64,000 bases of DNA from Candidatus Aenigmatarchaeota archaeon (lineage in GTDB: Archaea > Aenigmatarchaeota > Aenigmatarchaeia > CG10238-14), in the NCBI GenBank assembly GCA_018304545.1, contig JAGVVZ010000004.1, positions 1 through 64,000 of the forward strand, given 5' to 3'. Within the stretch, counting starts at the first letter, position 1, and each line of letters starts with the position of its first letter. Positions 1 through 7,818 of this stretch are shown here, one piece after another. The notes under the pieces are model-generated. The model searched no databases, had not been told where the DNA came from, and saw nothing but the letters and a program-made list of their open reading frames with translations. Position numbers and translations under genes: made by a program.

Positions 1-51
1 CATTGAAAGATATCTCGGATGCATCTGATGCATCCGAGATATCTTTCAATG
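1..51. repeat. Perfect palindrome at the window edge
   Basis: Bases 1-25 are the exact reverse complement of 27-51, with one central base at 26. The arms begin CATTGAAAGATATC. The right arm carries the end of the open minus-strand frame that starts at 251, and that frame reads on through the left arm without a stop. It could be a real hairpin (a terminator or an element end) or a fold-back assembly artefact. The sequence alone cannot separate these. Confidence 0.9.
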
Positions 52-251
52 ACTCTTCTCTTGTCTATGATCACGCACGAGCAGTCTGAAAACATGATGA
101 AGCTGTAGTTGTACTCCCTGCATTTCGGGCACTGGAATCTTCCGAGAATCCAGTCTTCCCAAGTCTGGTATCTGCTCTTCCATACAAACTTGAGACAGAG
201 CAGGCCGAACAATGCCAGCACGAAGATCGTCAAAAATATTGTTATAAACAT
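1..251 (-). CDS. Small membrane protein with Cys-rich tail (partial)
   Basis: The frame starts with ATG at 251-249 and stays open to the window edge. It begins with one strongly hydrophobic segment (ITIFLTIFVLALFGLLCL, about residues 3-20), followed by a basic/aromatic stretch and a zinc-binding-like CPKC, then CSC and CIRC. This frame is preferred over the overlapping TTG frame at 255, which has neither a membrane segment nor paired cysteines. It follows the 256-465 gene by 4 nt and looks like the last visible gene of the minus-strand run. The last residues lie in the palindrome and may be artefactual. Family not recognised. Confidence 0.55.
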   Translation of the reverse strand, partial: MFITIFLTIFVLALFGLLCLKFVWKSRYQTWEDWILGRFQCPKCREYNYSFIMFSDCSCVIIDKRRVIERYLGCIRCIRDIFQ

Positions 252-255
252 TCAA

Positions 256-465
256 TCACCCGTACAAATCCTCGATGTGATTTCTTGCTTTGAGATCTGG
301 GTGTTTTATTCCGCAGATGTATCTCCTTTCGCCCGTGTCGACCTGATGTTCGCAGTAGATGACAAATGGGCAGAACAATCTTCTGTCACCCCTGATCAGA
401 TAAGAGAGATATGCACCGTTCTCTATGCAGTGTTCAACTATCTTCTTGTGTGTCAAGCCTGTCAT
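256..465 (-). CDS. Small Cys/His protein, unknown
   Basis: This 69-aa protein starts with ATG at 465. It has several spaced Cys and His residues (C32, C38, H40, C51, H54) that could bind a metal, in a mostly polar sequence. It sits between two small membrane-protein genes, 9 nt downstream of the 475-666 gene and 4 nt upstream of the next, so it is almost certainly co-transcribed. No family recognised. Confidence 0.5.
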   Translation of the reverse strand: MTGLTHKKIVEHCIENGAYLSYLIRGDRRLFCPFVIYCEHQVDTGERRYICGIKHPDLKARNHIEDLYG

Positions 466-474
466 ATCATCGCC

Positions 475-666
475 TCAATCAATCGATGTTGGAAATTCCA
501 GCGGACTTGGATTGTTGAAATTGTTTATCTGCATGATGCATCTCTCCAGCTCTGGCCTGTACGCCGATTCAGCATACCACATCCCCCCGACAAATCCAGC
601 CATCGATATCAAAACCATCAATATCAGCCACTGCCTGCTCGAAAGATTAATATTGAACCCTTGCAT
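475..666 (-). CDS. Small single-pass membrane protein
   Basis: This 63-aa protein has one membrane segment at about residues 13-31 (WLILMVLISMAGFVGGMWY) and a polar, proline-containing C-terminus. Its start overlaps the end of the 647-778 gene by 20 nt, which indicates tight operon packing. No family recognised. The membrane segment and start context support expression. Confidence 0.55.
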   Translation of the reverse strand: MQGFNINLSSRQWLILMVLISMAGFVGGMWYAESAYRPELERCIMQINNFNNPSPLEFPTSID

Positions 667-778
667 GCTCTATCTCCCTCAAATATTTTCTGTGGTTGCA
701 GTACGGGCACACGGCCTTTTCTACATATCTTCTCCTTATTCTCAGCTTCACAAAACACCATATGCACTCGACAAACAT
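647..778 (-). CDS. Tiny zinc-ribbon-like protein
   Basis: This 43-aa protein has CxxC near its N-terminus (residues 5-8) and CPYC at 24-27, separated by a basic stretch (KLRIRRRY). This is a four-cysteine zinc ribbon layout. The frame is open further upstream, but the preceding 32-aa membrane ORF uses another frame and stops just before this ATG, so the ATG at 778 is preferred. Possible roles are nucleic-acid or protein binding; function unknown. Confidence 0.55.
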   Translation of the reverse strand: MFVECIWCFVKLRIRRRYVEKAVCPYCNHRKYLREIEHARVQY

Positions 779-780
779 GT

Positions 781-879
781 TCAACCCAGCTTCAATTTCC
801 CGATTATCATCAATACCAAGATCGCCAAGATTATTCCAATCAAAAGCCATAACAAACCACTCTCTCCCTTTTTTTTCAT
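781..879 (-). CDS. 32-aa single-pass membrane peptide
   Basis: ATG at 879 opens a 32-codon frame: a charged KKKGES start, one hydrophobic helix (WLLIGIILAILVLMII) and a basic KLKLG end. The TGA lies 2 nt before the ATG of the zinc-ribbon gene at 778. A clean membrane topology in so short a frame, in register with the gene packing, is the evidence. No family recognised. Confidence 0.5.
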   Translation of the reverse strand: MKKKGESGLLWLLIGIILAILVLMIIGKLKLG

Positions 880-929
880 TAATCAATCACCCACAAATTT
901 TCGAATACCTGAGGATTCCAGTCATTAAT

Positions 930-1022
930 TTACGGTTGCCTGTGTGGTCTGACTATACCGCCAAGGACGAAGCCCAGCTAAATAAACCAAAAGAGAATCC
1001 TTTTCAGTTTCGTTATTTGCAT
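930..1022 (-). pseudogene. Membrane mini-ORF split by an in-frame TAG
   Basis: ATG at 1022 overlaps the end of the 1013-1315 gene and gives 14 codons, stopping at TAG (980-978). The same frame continues with LGFVLGGIVRPHRQP to TAA at 932-930. Read through the TAG, the product would be a basic start, one continuous hydrophobic helix and a basic tail, the same design as the neighbouring 32-aa peptide. It may be a broken gene, a readthrough product or chance. Confidence 0.3.
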
Positions 1023-1315
1023 GCCGCAGCGATAGACCTCAACGCATCCAGAAATGTATTCAGGACTCGCCATTCCTGAAACTTTATTATCAGATAAAAT
1101 AAGCTAATTCCAAAAAATATTCCCCCGACCAACATCATGAAAAAGAAAAAGTTCATTCTCTTTAATAATATTTTGAGCCGTTCATCATTCTCCAATGACC
1201 TGTTAAGCAAAGTTCGTATCACATCGAACATTTTCTTGCTTGTCGATGTGATTATCAGATCGTTGCCTTCTTCAGTCTTCCATTTCATAAGCTCTTTATC
1301 CTTTTTATTTTTCAT
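1013..1315 (-). CDS. Single-pass membrane protein, unknown
   Basis: The protein has about 100 residues. A charged, Lys-rich N-terminal half of roughly 60 residues is followed by a hydrophobic segment (FFFFMMLVGGIFFGISLFY) and a short C-terminal tail. ATG 1315 is chosen because a GTGAT-like Shine-Dalgarno element lies directly upstream. The predicted N-terminus is cytoplasmic from its charge. It is part of the compact minus-strand run. No family recognised. Confidence 0.5.
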   Translation of the reverse strand: MKNKKDKELMKWKTEEGNDLIITSTSKKMFDVIRTLLNRSLENDERLKILLKRMNFFFFMMLVGGIFFGISLFYLIIKFQEWRVLNTFLDALRSIAAACK

Positions 1316-1363
1316 TCTTATCACTTGATACTAGAAAAAATAAATTTGTTGTAATTCTCCTAT

Positions 1364-1618
1364 TCATATATTGTTTTTATTCCGCTCCGAAATTTTCAGC
1401 AGATCTTCGCACAAGCCGCTATGCTTCTGGTTGAAAGTTATGACTGCATTCCTCCCTGCTTTTTTCCTTGTTATGATGCCTAGATTCAATAAAATTTTTA
1501 TGATTTTGTACAGCATGTACTGGGATATATTTATTTCTCCTAATATCTCCTTCGCAGTCGTCAGTTTCTTTGAATAGATGTAAAGCAATACCCTTGATGA
1601 CATTCTCAGCAACATCAT
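1364..1618 (-). CDS. Winged-helix DNA-binding protein
   Basis: This 84-aa protein has a helix-turn-helix core: LTTAKEILGEINISQYMLYKIIK, then LLNLGIITRKKAGRNAVITF as recognition helix plus wing. The ATG at 1618 overlaps the TAA of the upstream gene, so the two are translationally coupled. The longer open frame upstream reads through the zinc-ribbon gene out of phase and is not used. It is the likely transcription regulator of the small-gene module. Confidence 0.6.
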   Translation of the reverse strand: MMLLRMSSRVLLYIYSKKLTTAKEILGEINISQYMLYKIIKILLNLGIITRKKAGRNAVITFNQKHSGLCEDLLKISERNKNNI

Positions 1619-2256
1619 TATCCCGACCTCTTCTTTTTTGATATGATGTAGCTTTGCTGGACATCCAGTATCGTTCCTGTGATCTGCCTGATTATCCTGT
1701 TGTAGCCTTTCCCCATTATCCTGAAGAATTTCCCGCATTTCCTGCACTTCATCCGTATTGACTTGGTTATCTGCATTTCCCCGCATGAGATGCATTTGGT
1801 TGAAGCCGTCCATTTCGGCGGCTCGGCTTCGGGAATGTAATAGCTGACCTGCCTTGCCATCTCCTCTATGATGAAGGCCACAAGCTTTGAGAGGTTGATG
1901 TTGTATCTCTTTAGGAACTGTTTATGCGGTTTGTCTAATCTGACGCATGTTTTTTCTTTGTCAACTGAAAATGGGTGGATGAAATTAACTTTATTGGTAA
2001 AATCAAAAAATGACAATTCTATCCGTATATCCGTATTGTTGTCAGTTTTTTCTCTGACTATGTCATCATCTGTAAGTAATGATTCTCCCATAACCCTCTT
2101 ATTATAAATATTATTATTATCCATGTTGTCAATACGGATATACGGATGCTGTTGCCGATTTTCGTCAGTATTTAACAGTAACAACTCTTCTCTATCCTTT
2201 TCAAACACATCTCTTTTGACTTTGTCACTATCTGCCGACATCTCATTTACCCCCAT
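1618..2256 (-). CDS. Protein with C-terminal zinc ribbon
   Basis: This protein of about 212 residues has an Asp/Asn-rich polar N-terminal half and a middle region with a helical segment (KLVAFIIEEMARQVSYYIPEA, shortened here to its ends KLVAF and IPEA). A four-cysteine zinc ribbon follows (CISC about 160, then CRKC). A basic C-terminus suggests nucleic-acid contact. The start is uncertain: GTG 2262, ATG 2256 or ATG 2241, the last having a GGGGGT element upstream. It is coupled to the wHTH gene at 1618. Function unknown; a replication- or transcription-related role is a guess. Confidence 0.5.
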   Translation of the reverse strand: MGVNEMSADSDKVKRDVFEKDREELLLLNTDENRQQHPYIRIDNMDNNNIYNKRVMGESLLTDDDIVREKTDNNTDIRIELSFFDFTNKVNFIHPFSVDKEKTCVRLDKPHKQFLKRYNINLSKLVAFIIEEMARQVSYYIPEAEPPKWTASTKCISCGEMQITKSIRMKCRKCGKFFRIMGKGYNRIIRQITGTILDVQQSYIISKKKRSG

Positions 2257-2330
2257 TTCCACTCGAACTTATCGGCAACCTAATCCGTATGGAATTGACA
2301 CTTATATTGTCAAAAATATCAATAGTTTGC

Positions 2331-2528
2331 ATGGATCTTTCAACTAAAGGCGGTGTCAACCTAAACTTATCCTTAGCAGGATCGTTGGCTTTCTGCGGAC
2401 TCTTGGTCGTTGTTGGAGCGTACATAAAATCAGAACCTCTTAAAATTCTTGGTGTTGCGTTTGGGCTTACTATTGTTCTCATTGACATAGTACATTTTAT
2501 ATACCAAGCGTATAATGCACGAAAGTAA
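2331..2528 (+). CDS. Small two-TM membrane protein
   Basis: ATG 2331 opens a 65-aa frame with two hydrophobic helices (LAGSLAFCGLLVVVGAYI and LKILGVAFGLTIVLIDIVHF) and a short basic end. It points against the minus-strand run. Its 3' half overlaps the opposite-strand membrane gene 2430-2606 by about 100 bp. Two clear helices favour a real protein, but this could be an antisense shadow of that gene. Confidence 0.4.
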   Translation: MDLSTKGGVNLNLSLAGSLAFCGLLVVVGAYIKSEPLKILGVAFGLTIVLIDIVHFIYQAYNARK

Positions 2529-2606
2529 CAAAACACATAATACAATAAATAACCAAAAAATAATAGTGAAAGCTATCCCAGCTCCGTATATAATAATTTC
2601 ACCCAT
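2430..2606 (-). CDS. Small single-pass membrane protein
   Basis: ATG 2606 overlaps the stop of the 2599-2871 gene (ATGGGTGA), and a GAGGTG Shine-Dalgarno element lies 7 nt upstream. The 58-aa product has a long hydrophobic stretch (AFTIIFWLFIVLCVLLL) and a basic, polar C-terminus ending at TGA 2432-2430. The coupled start is good evidence for translation. It overlaps the opposite-strand gene at 2331-2528. Confidence 0.5.
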   Translation of the reverse strand: MGEIIIYGAGIAFTIIFWLFIVLCVLLLSCIIRLVYKMYYVNENNSKPKRNTKNFKRF

Positions 2607-2871
2607 TTTTTAGCACCTCACATTTTTCATTGAACGATACACAAAACCACGTCGCATTTCGACCAGAAGAATATCGGAACACCTTCCTTTCCTCTCGAAG
2701 CTTTCTGACTAATCTTCCGATGCTTTGGGTGTTCCACCGCCTGCCATGATTGGCCTGAATTATACTTACTATGTCGTCGTATGTGGCGGATCTCTGTTCT
2801 TTCCTATTGATGTAACCGATGGCACCGATAATAACATCCCGCAGCCTGTCTAAGTCGTATGATTCAGTCAT
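2599..2871 (-). CDS. Winged-helix-like small protein
   Basis: This 90-aa protein begins at ATG 2871, overlapping the TGA of the preceding gene (ATGA). The segment ATYDDIVSIIQANHGRRWNT followed by SIGRLVRKLREERKVFRYSS looks like a winged helix with a basic recognition helix. It is probably a DNA-binding regulator or replication accessory of the element. No family recognised. Confidence 0.5.
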   Translation of the reverse strand: MTESYDLDRLRDVIIGAIGYINRKEQRSATYDDIVSIIQANHGRRWNTQSIGRLVRKLREERKVFRYSSGRNATWFCVSFNEKCEVLKNG

Positions 2872-3296
2872 TCCTTGTCCTCCTCGATTTTGATTCTGTT
2901 GTAGAGAACTGGTATTCTCACAAAAAGTTTTTCCAAGATTGGTTTGGCTAAGTTGATTTCCTGCTTGACCTCCCATTTCCCATCAATTTTCTCCTGCCTC
3001 TGCAACTGCACGTTGTTTTCCCACACAGTGGCCGATATTCCTTTTCCTTCACCAAGACTGTAATACTCCTTCATTAACGGTGCGTTTCCTTTAGGCTTTG
3101 TCGGAGCTTCCGTTTTTTTCTCTTTCACCCTTTGTATGTAGCCTTGCTTAGGCTCGAAAACCAAACCCTCCGATTTCAAGGCTTTAAGAAATTCTTCAGG
3201 ATCTTCTATCTCCCTTTTTATCTGCTGCAAAAAGACAGATTCAGGCAGTGCAAAAACATCAGGAAGATAAGTGTTTAAGATTTCGATTTTATTCAT
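2868..3296 (-). CDS. Hypothetical protein, helical
   Basis: This 142-aa protein starts at ATG 3296, overlapping the zinc-ribbon gene by 4 nt. Its N-terminal 60 residues are acidic and helical. A Lys/Pro-rich linker (about 57-70) and a second domain of beta-like character follow. No membrane segment or known motif. Second gene of the apparent operon that starts near 3400. Confidence 0.5.
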   Translation of the reverse strand: MNKIEILNTYLPDVFALPESVFLQQIKREIEDPEEFLKALKSEGLVFEPKQGYIQRVKEKKTEAPTKPKGNAPLMKEYYSLGEGKGISATVWENNVQLQRQEKIDGKWEVKQEINLAKPILEKLFVRIPVLYNRIKIEEDKE

Positions 3297-3400
3297 TCAA
3301 AACCCACCTCTTTATCTCCACAGACAGAACATATATCATATTCAAATATTGAGAACTCTCCACAGTCAATACACCATGAAAAATGTCTGTTCCTGTTCAA
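3293..3400 (-). CDS. 35-aa zinc-ribbon protein
   Basis: TTG 3400, preceded by a GAGGTG Shine-Dalgarno element, opens a 35-codon frame with CIDC and CSVC pairs spaced as in a rubredoxin-like zinc knuckle. The TGA overlaps the next ATG (ATGA). It is the first gene of the minus-strand run, directly downstream of the promoter region with the inverted repeat. Function unknown. Confidence 0.5.
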   Translation of the reverse strand: MNRNRHFSWCIDCGEFSIFEYDICSVCGDKEVGFE

Positions 3401-3722
3401 TCACAACACCTCCATAAATACGATTGCCGCCCTGAGAAGTCTCCTATAATGGAGTTGGCGATATAACAGGGCGGCATATTAAAAACTTTAGAAAATCTTC
3501 TGAAAAGATAAAAACATGGCTTGGAGAGTCTAGAGGTAGAGAAAAACGAACTTCTAGGATTTTCAACTGGAAATGTACCTCCAGTCCATTAACACCGTAT
3601 TATTGATTTGAATTGAAATGAAGTTAAGTATGGCATTATGGAGAATTCACTCGTATCTTTCAAGTAGTAACTATAGAAAACTATTTAAAGGTTAAGTTGA
3701 TATTATTCACAAGGTATTTTCA
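3401..3722. promoter_or_regulatory. Divergent intergenic region with GC-rich inverted repeat
   Basis: This non-coding stretch separates the minus-strand module from the plus-strand gene at 3723. Arms GCCGCCCTG (3426-3434) and CAGGGCGGC (3467-3475) form a perfect 9-bp inverted repeat with 32 bp between. It lies just upstream of the first minus-strand gene, where an operator would lie. I see no other clear feature in 3480-3680. Confidence 0.45.
3681..3690 (+). promoter_or_regulatory. TATA-box candidate
   Basis: CTATTTAAAG lies about 35 bp before ATG 3723, the spacing expected for an archaeal TATA box with a very short leader. Confidence 0.4.
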
Positions 3723-4157
3723 ATGGACGTAGCAGAATTATATTACGATTTTACTCCAGAGCTTATAGAAAAATGGGAAGCCGTTTTAAAAGAAAATCCT
3801 GATGCTGTGTGGAACGAAAATAGAATGGCAGATATTCTACCTTTTATTAGAGCCGTAATGCCAAGAATAGGTAGAAATCAAAGTTTGCTTGGCCTAAGCT
3901 TAATCTCTATTCGAGGACAAGTAGATGATATAGAAGGAGCTGTTAGATATGGCCTAGAACCTTTATTGACTTATGGAATCCTTAAACCAGAAGAAGCGGT
4001 TGAAATTGTGGAATGGTATAGACGAACAGTACCCGGGGATCCATCTACAGTAAGGGGTTATTCCAAAAATTTTCAAGTAGGAGGAGTAGGTTATGAAATG
4101 TGGGCAGATTGTTATGCTGGTTGTAGAGATTTAAACCTTCGTCGATCAAAACAATAG
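3723..4157 (+). CDS. Hypothetical protein (144 aa)
   Basis: Soluble, acidic, helix-rich protein with no recognised motif. ATG 3723 follows a TATA-like element at about -35 and is the first in-frame ATG. The C-terminus contains two cysteines (DCYAGC) and a basic tail. It stands alone between the minus-strand module and the metallopeptidase-like gene. Confidence 0.5.
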   Translation: MDVAELYYDFTPELIEKWEAVLKENPDAVWNENRMADILPFIRAVMPRIGRNQSLLGLSLISIRGQVDDIEGAVRYGLEPLLTYGILKPEEAVEIVEWYRRTVPGDPSTVRGYSKNFQVGGVGYEMWADCYAGCRDLNLRRSKQ

Positions 4158-4308
4158 TTATTACATTGTTGACAACTTTTATATGATTTTGAATTCTGTT
4201 ATATCTTAGCTTTTTCCAGTTAATTTAAAAGACTTCCGTAAAGTTTAAGTAACCCATTCTTTCAACTTTATATCCTCTCTTTCCTTACAACCAATTAGAG
4301 TGTTGGTC

Positions 4309-4950
4309 GTTATGTTACCAGATATAGCTGTCAAAAATACGGATATTGTCTTAGTCAGGAAACTAAAAAACGACTTAAAATCCGTAAAAAACACGTTGTT
4401 GAGGCACGCACCATCCAGTTTCTCTTCCAAAAAACTGAAGAATTTAAGGATAAGGATATTCAGATTCCCTAAAAGTGAAGATTGCAACGAGTATTTTTTT
4501 ACTTACGGCAAGAAAAAGTATGTTTGCCTGAATTCGTGCTTGTTGTCTAGGAGATACTATTCTGGCTTTCAACATTTATTGCATGGCATTTCCCATGCTT
4601 TTTGTCATTTGAAGGATGATATAGGAGAAGAGATCTTTGCCGAATACGTATCTTACTCAGTGCTGATAGAGCATTTGAAAAGCAAAGGCAAAAGATTGAC
4701 GAGAAGAATTATTAAGAGTATAATGAAAACGTCTACAAAGGAGTATAACACGTTCTTTAGGATAGCCAGAAGATTAAACGAAAAGGAGAACAACTATATA
4801 TTGAAGCTTAATTCCAAAGCTAAAAATAAAAAAATTTCAAAGAGAAAGCAGACGCTAATGTTTTCTAGGTATTCAAAGTCGAGAATTAGGACATCAAAAG
4901 AAACAGAGTTGAATATACCCGAATTAGAAAAAGGATTTAGAAGAATTTGA
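4309..4950 (+). CDS. Degenerate metallopeptidase-like protein
   Basis: This protein of about 213 residues has a segment LLHGISHAFCHL followed by an acidic helix (EEIFAEYVSYSVL). That arrangement matches the HExxH-plus-glutamate layout of zincin-like peptidases and the corresponding segment of the gene at 15663-16601 (FAHELMHLL). Here the catalytic Glu is Gly (HGISH), so hydrolysis is doubtful. The C-terminal 60 residues are Lys/Arg/Ser-rich and may bind nucleic acid. TTG 4300 is an alternative start. Directly upstream of the 23S rRNA gene. Confidence 0.45.
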   Translation, partial: VMLPDIAVKNTDIVLVRKLKNDLKSVKNTLLRHAPSSFSSKKLKNLRIRIFRFPKSEDCNEYFFTYGKKKYVCLNSCLLSRRYYSGFQHLLHGISHAFCHLKDDIGEEIFAEYVSYSVLIEHLKSKGKRLTRRIIKSIMKTSTKEYNTFFRIARRLNEKENNYILKLNSKAKNKKISKRKQTLMFSRYSKSRIRTSKETELNIPELEKGFRRI

Positions 4951-5200
4951 CAGGGAATTTCTCTAAAATACAGCAAAGATTTAAATAATCCTACAGTCAA
5001 AATATTTGACAGTGTTTTTATGCAATATTAGCCATTTCATTGGCAACTTCAAGGCAGTGATATTCGAACTGTCTCTCTGATTCTTAATGACGAGAAAGGA
5101 CACCTTTTGAGCCTTGTTTTAAAAACACTACATTGGTGCAACTCATCAAGATGCAATGATGAGCGAAGGAGTTAGCGTTTACGCTCTAAACGCAATGATA

Positions 5201-5235
5201 CCATCATAGGTTATCGTCAGCAAAAATTTAGGTCT
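5201..5235 (+). promoter_or_regulatory. 5' side of pre-23S processing stem
   Basis: 5201-5218 pairs with 8424-8441 (18 bp, one G-U). AGCA (5219-5222) pairs with TGCT (8417-8420), and 5226-5235 pairs with 8407-8416. AAA 5223-5225 and AAA 8421-8423 are left as 3-nt bulges on opposite strands. That is a canonical bulge-helix-bulge with a 4-bp central helix, the splicing-endonuclease substrate of archaeal pre-rRNA. Confidence 0.85.
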
Positions 5236-7139
5236 AAGATTCTGTTTGGCGAATGGTTAGGTTCTAGTAGCGACGAAGGACGTGGTAAGCTGCGATAAGC
5301 CTAGGGTATGCGCAAGCAGCATGTGAACCTAGGATCTCCGAATGGGAAATCCCCTTGTATTCCGAAAGGAAAGTCGACGCGGAAAACTGAAGCATCTTAT
5401 TAGCCGCAGGAAAAGAAATCAATTGAGATGTCGTTAGTAGTGGCGAACGAAAGCGATGTAGAGCAAACCGAATCTTTTGGTGATGAACTAAAAGAGATGT
5501 GGTGTTTTGGACTTGGGTCTTCTCTAACTCATGAACTCAAAGTCAGCTGGAACGCTGTGCCATAGAGTGTTATAGCCACGTAGAGGAATGTGAGGAGTGA
5601 AATGCCAAGTATCCAGAGTAATGGTCCTTGATTTTGGATCGTGAATTCGGGTGGCATTTACATCCAACTCTAAACATAACTAGAATCCGATAGCGCATTT
5701 AGTACCGTGAGGGAAAATTGAAAAGTATCCTTAACGGGAGGTAAAAAGAGCCTGAAGTCAAACAGATATTTTCAGTTGCGGCTTAAAAGCGAAAGCAGAG
5801 TTGCAATATCCGTTCTGAAAAATGGGTCAGGGAGTTTATTTCAGTGGTGAGATGAAAGTCGTAGCGAAAGCGACAAGACCGTACCGCAAGGATGGGTCGC
5901 CATACGAAAGTGTGGGAAATCACTGGGATAAGACCAGAAACCAGATGATCTATTCCTGGGCAGGACGAAGTCTGGTGAAAACTAGATGGAAGTCCGCTAC
6001 CGTTGATGGGAACCAACCTCTCGGGTGACCTGGGAATAGGGGTGAAAAGCCAATCGAATCTGGTAATAGCTGGTTCCTTTCGAAATGTATCTCAGTACAG
6101 CATAGCCCGAGATAGATAAGGGGGTAGAGCTACTAATTGGAAAGTCAAGGGGAGAAATCCTCAGCTTTTCTGTTAAACTCCGAATCCCTTATCGTTGTAG
6201 ACGGCTAAAAGTGAGGGGGTCCGGGAAAGCTGGGCTCCCGAGAGGGGAACAACCCCGATCAAGGCTAAGGTGCCTAAATACTAACTAAACGGTGAAGGAC
6301 GTCTGAATCCTCAGACAGTGGGAAGATGGGCTCAGAAGCAGCCATTCTTTAAAGAGTGCGTAATAGCTCACCCATCGAGGTTTCAGGCTCCCAAAATGGA
6401 AGGCACTAAGTTAGTTACCGAGACCTTGAACTTCGAAAGAAGTGGTAGGAAGGCGTCCCGAATGAGTCGAAGCACGGTCGTAAGATCGTGTGGATCGTTT
6501 GGGAATGAAAATCCTGATACAAGTAGCAGCATAGCTGGGTTAGAACCCCAGTCATCTTAAGGGCCAGGTTTTGTCAGCAATGTCGATCATCTGACAGTTA
6601 GTCGATCCTAACCATAAACGTTAACATAGTTTAGGGAAAGGGAAGTCTGTTAATATTCAGATGCCATGAAGATACGCGCGGCAACGCAAGTCAGAAACCA
6701 GACTCTTCGAGATAGGTCAGCGTAAGTTAAATACTGAAGCCCAAGGAGTCTTATAATGAGGAGAATTGGGTGAAAGTGTGAATAGCGTCCCTTATGGGAT
6801 GTCTGACTGAATCTTGGAGGCCATGAAAATGGTTTTTGAAAGGATTCTTCATGATCGTACTCAGAACCGACACTGGTGCCCCTTCCTGAGAAAGGAAAGA
6901 TGTGATGGGATAACCCTGTTTAGGGAATTCGGCAACAATGGCCATGTATCTTTGGTATAAATGGTGCCTGTGATCTTTAATCGGATCGCAGGTCGCAGTG
7001 ACAAGGAGGAAGCGACTGTTTAGCAAAAACATAGGGGACTGCTAGATAGAAATGTTTTGTATAGTCCCTGAGGCCTGCCCAGTGCCGGTGTGTTAAGCTC
7101 GAATCCAATCGGGTGAAGCCCCGGTCAACGGCGGCGGTA

Positions 7140-7290
7140 ATGGGTAGTGGTATATTATTTACATTATCAAAATGAATTAGCTACCTGGGCAGATATTTAA
7201 TAGTCGTTCTTGGCACTGTATTGTTGCAATAAAAGGAAGTTGGAGAGCTGTTGGATTATTAGTTGAACTAAAGACTACTATCCACCGCAT
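7140..7290 (+). other. BHB-type intron in 23S helix 69
   Basis: Helix 69 should read GGCGGUAACUCUGACCGUC. Here GGCGGUA and ACUCUGACCGUC are separated by about 151 nt. Intron ends pair (GGGUAGU 7142-7148 with ACUAUCC 7277-7283), next to a central helix GCGGU/ACCGC and short bulges AAU and AU(A), which is BHB-like. Exact cuts are uncertain by 1 nt, because either choice regenerates the expected loop only with a slightly irregular bulge. No endonuclease reading frame is present. The site is near E. coli 1912-1913. Confidence 0.75.
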
Positions 7291-7818
7291 ACTCTGACCG
7301 TCGTAAAGTAGCGTAATCCCTTGTCGATTAATTGTCGACCCGCATGAATGGCTTAACGACTTCCTCGCTGTCCCAAACAGGGACCCAGTGAACCTGCTTT
7401 CTGGTGAATAGGCCAGAGACCTCCAATGGGAAGTGAAGACCCCGTAGAGCTTTGCTGTAGTCTGGTGCTGTGTTATGGTTGTGGATGCAGAGCGTAGGTA
7501 GGAGTCACCATTAGTCTGGGCTTCCGGGTTCAGATGAGACAAAAGTGGAACACTACCCTTTCGCAAGCATAACGCTTACCGCGACAGCGGGACAATGCTT
7601 GATGGACAGCTCGGCTGGGGCGGTACACCCTTGACAATCGATCAAGGGTGCCCAAAGATCAGCTCATCCCGGTCAGAAATCGGGAGTAGAGTGTAAGCGC
7701 AAAAGCTGGTCTGACTGAATCCTGGACAACAAAGGATTCAGCCGCGAAAGCGTGGGCTAGCGATACATCAGTTACCTTTAATGGGTGCTGGTGGTATCAG
7801 AAAAGCTACCTCGGGGAT

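Noticed and set aside
46-255. TTG-started frame at 255 as the gene next to the palindrome
   Set aside because: The overlapping ATG 251 frame has a membrane segment and CPKC/CSC, and the TTG frame has neither.
109-852. Long plus-strand open frame over the module's 3' end
   Set aside because: It covers minus-strand genes with clear transmembrane and Cys-pair signatures, and its own translation has no domain, signal or start context.
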